22,050 nt of DNA. Origin: an uncultured Muribaculaceae bacterium. Lineage in GTDB: Bacteria; Bacteroidota; Bacteroidia; Bacteroidales; Muribaculaceae. The stretch covers positions 1 to 22,050 of the forward strand of contig CAMWGM010000004.1 in NCBI GenBank assembly GCA_947173755.1. The letters are read 5' to 3'. Made by a program: the position numbers and the translations under genes. The notes under the pieces were generated by a model. It was not told where the DNA came from, made no database searches, and was given only the letters and a program-made list of their open reading frames with translations. Shown one piece after another: positions 21,156 to 22,050 of the stretch. The first letter of the stretch is position 1. The number at the start of each line of letters is the position of its first letter.

Positions 21156-22050
21156 TCAGGCTTCAGGCTTTGAATAGACGGAGAACTCGCAACCGTATTC
21201 ATCGACAAGTTTATTGTCGAGTTCATCAGCCTTTTCAGCCAATCCCACTATGTTTGCAAGGATGCGCTCGCTCGATTGGGGGGTGATATCTGCCAGATGG
21301 ATGCGGTAGCACAGATAGATCTGGCGGCCGTCAAGTCCCATCTTGTAGGGATAGAAATCGGTGTCGAGCATATAGTCGAGCACCTTCTCGACATTCTTCT
21401 TCGGCAGAAGGTTGATCGGGGATACCGCGAAAAGATAGTTCCGGTTGTAGACAAAGAGGCGAATTTCGGAACTGCCGCGATGGAACACCCACATGTCATG
21501 GCCATTGCGGGCCAGAACAGGATTGATACCCATGGCTTCGATGGCACTTTCGCAGTAGCGTGCCAGAGGCGACATCTCGTGCTCGGTCAGAACGCTCTCG
21601 TCAATATGGGCCCCGCACGACGGACAGTACTCCTCGTCACCGCTTATAAGTTCGTCGCAACTCTCACACTGGACATGGAATTCACTGCGGTCGAGATCGG
21701 CGATAGCATCAAGCAGCCGGCGAAGCGACTCCACCCTTATGCCGAAGCCCATATTATCGGCTGACGAGTCGGCAAATTTGCTGACTGTCACTCCGATCAC
21801 CTCACCGTTATCATTGATGATGGGACCGCTGGAGTTGCCCGGATTGACCGGCGCATCAATCTGGATATAGTACTTTCCGCCCATGAGTTGACGCGGAGAG
21901 GAAAGGGAGCCTTCGGTGATGGTGAATGGCATTCCAAACGGATAGCCGGCAACATGCACCTTGGAACCGATGACAGGTTCGGCAGCCTCGGAGACCGGGA
22001 GTTCAGGAAGATGGCTGAAATCTGCGTCGACGGCCAGAAGCGCAAGGTCG
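21156..22050 (-). CDS. HtrA-like serine protease with zinc ribbon and C-terminal YbjN-like domain (5' end missing)
   Basis: The last 297 codons of a longer gene are visible; it continues past the right edge with no start in the window. The visible part opens with DLALLAVD, whose first Asp fits the catalytic Asp of S1C/HtrA proteases. GYPFG and DAPVNPGNSSGPI follow, carrying the catalytic Ser in GNS-x-GP; the His is off-window. After the protease domain comes a four-cysteine zinc ribbon (CESCDELISGDEEYCPSCG) and then a domain of about 130 residues resembling the YbjN/type III chaperone-like fold. No PDZ domain is seen where HtrA would have one. An in-frame GTG at 21959 is only an internal codon. 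Role is probably protein quality control or signalling, by inference. Confidence 0.82.
   Translation of the reverse strand, partial: DLALLAVDADFSHLPELPVSEAAEPVIGSKVHVAGYPFGMPFTITEGSLSSPRQLMGGKYYIQIDAPVNPGNSSGPIINDNGEVIGVTVSKFADSSADNMGFGIRVESLRRLLDAIADLDRSEFHVQCESCDELISGDEEYCPSCGAHIDESVLTEHEMSPLARYCESAIEAMGINPVLARNGHDMWVFHRGSSEIRLFVYNRNYLFAVSPINLLPKKNVEKVLDYMLDTDFYPYKMGLDGRQIYLCYRIHLADITPQSSERILANIVGLAEKADELDNKLVDEYGCEFSVYSKPEA

Overview
The window looks like chromosome of a gut-type Bacteroidales, plausibly Muribaculaceae-like (the family is inference). The evidence is several promoters of the Bacteroidetes type (TTTG, about 20 nt, TAnnTTTG), weak Shine-Dalgarno sequences, a BspA-like leucine-rich-repeat protein ending in a type IX secretion-like tail, a malic enzyme fused to a phosphotransacetylase-like domain, and a coaX / OMP / lptC / corC gene order typical of the order. 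No rRNA, tRNA, CRISPR array, transposase or integrase was found.

The window has two compartments. Positions 1 to about 3,660 are AT-rich, gene-poor and accessory in character. They hold a terminator from an off-window gene, a 49-residue zinc-binding microprotein (791-940), a BspA-like surface protein (947-2173), and several structured non-coding elements. The most notable are two diverged copies of what appears to be one RNA family, called here E1 (+ strand, 430-739) and E2 (- strand, about 2705 down to 2335). They share a collinear series of sequence blocks with nearly constant spacing from a -7 promoter box, and a hairpin whose arms differ in sequence but keep pairing. They point at each other and bracket the microprotein and BspA genes. 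A further candidate RNA (- strand, 3204-3476) has a full promoter and an intrinsic terminator. A pair of REP-like hairpin repeats (3026-3140) and a small hairpin/T-run unit (2858-2961) lie between.

From about 3,660 on, the DNA is GC-richer and densely coding. In order: a secreted GH3 beta-xylosidase-like enzyme and a lipoprotein; then a cell-envelope and cofactor run of a DivIC/FtsB-like division protein, a four-helix membrane protein, type III pantothenate kinase (coaX), an outer-membrane beta-barrel protein, LptC for LPS export, and a CorC/HlyC-type CBS membrane protein. Convergent to these, on the minus strand, is an ECF sigma factor followed by an OprO/P-like porin. Then come malic enzyme (+), a giant AsmA-like envelope protein followed by a HAD phosphatase and a 107-residue orphan (an apparent operon), and finally the 3' part of an HtrA-like serine protease on the minus strand that runs off the right edge. 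Most units end in strong hairpin terminators.

Most of the right-hand genes serve the envelope: LPS transport (lptC), lipid transfer or outer-membrane homeostasis (AsmA-like), porins and barrels, and division. The left-hand part is where unexplained biology is concentrated.
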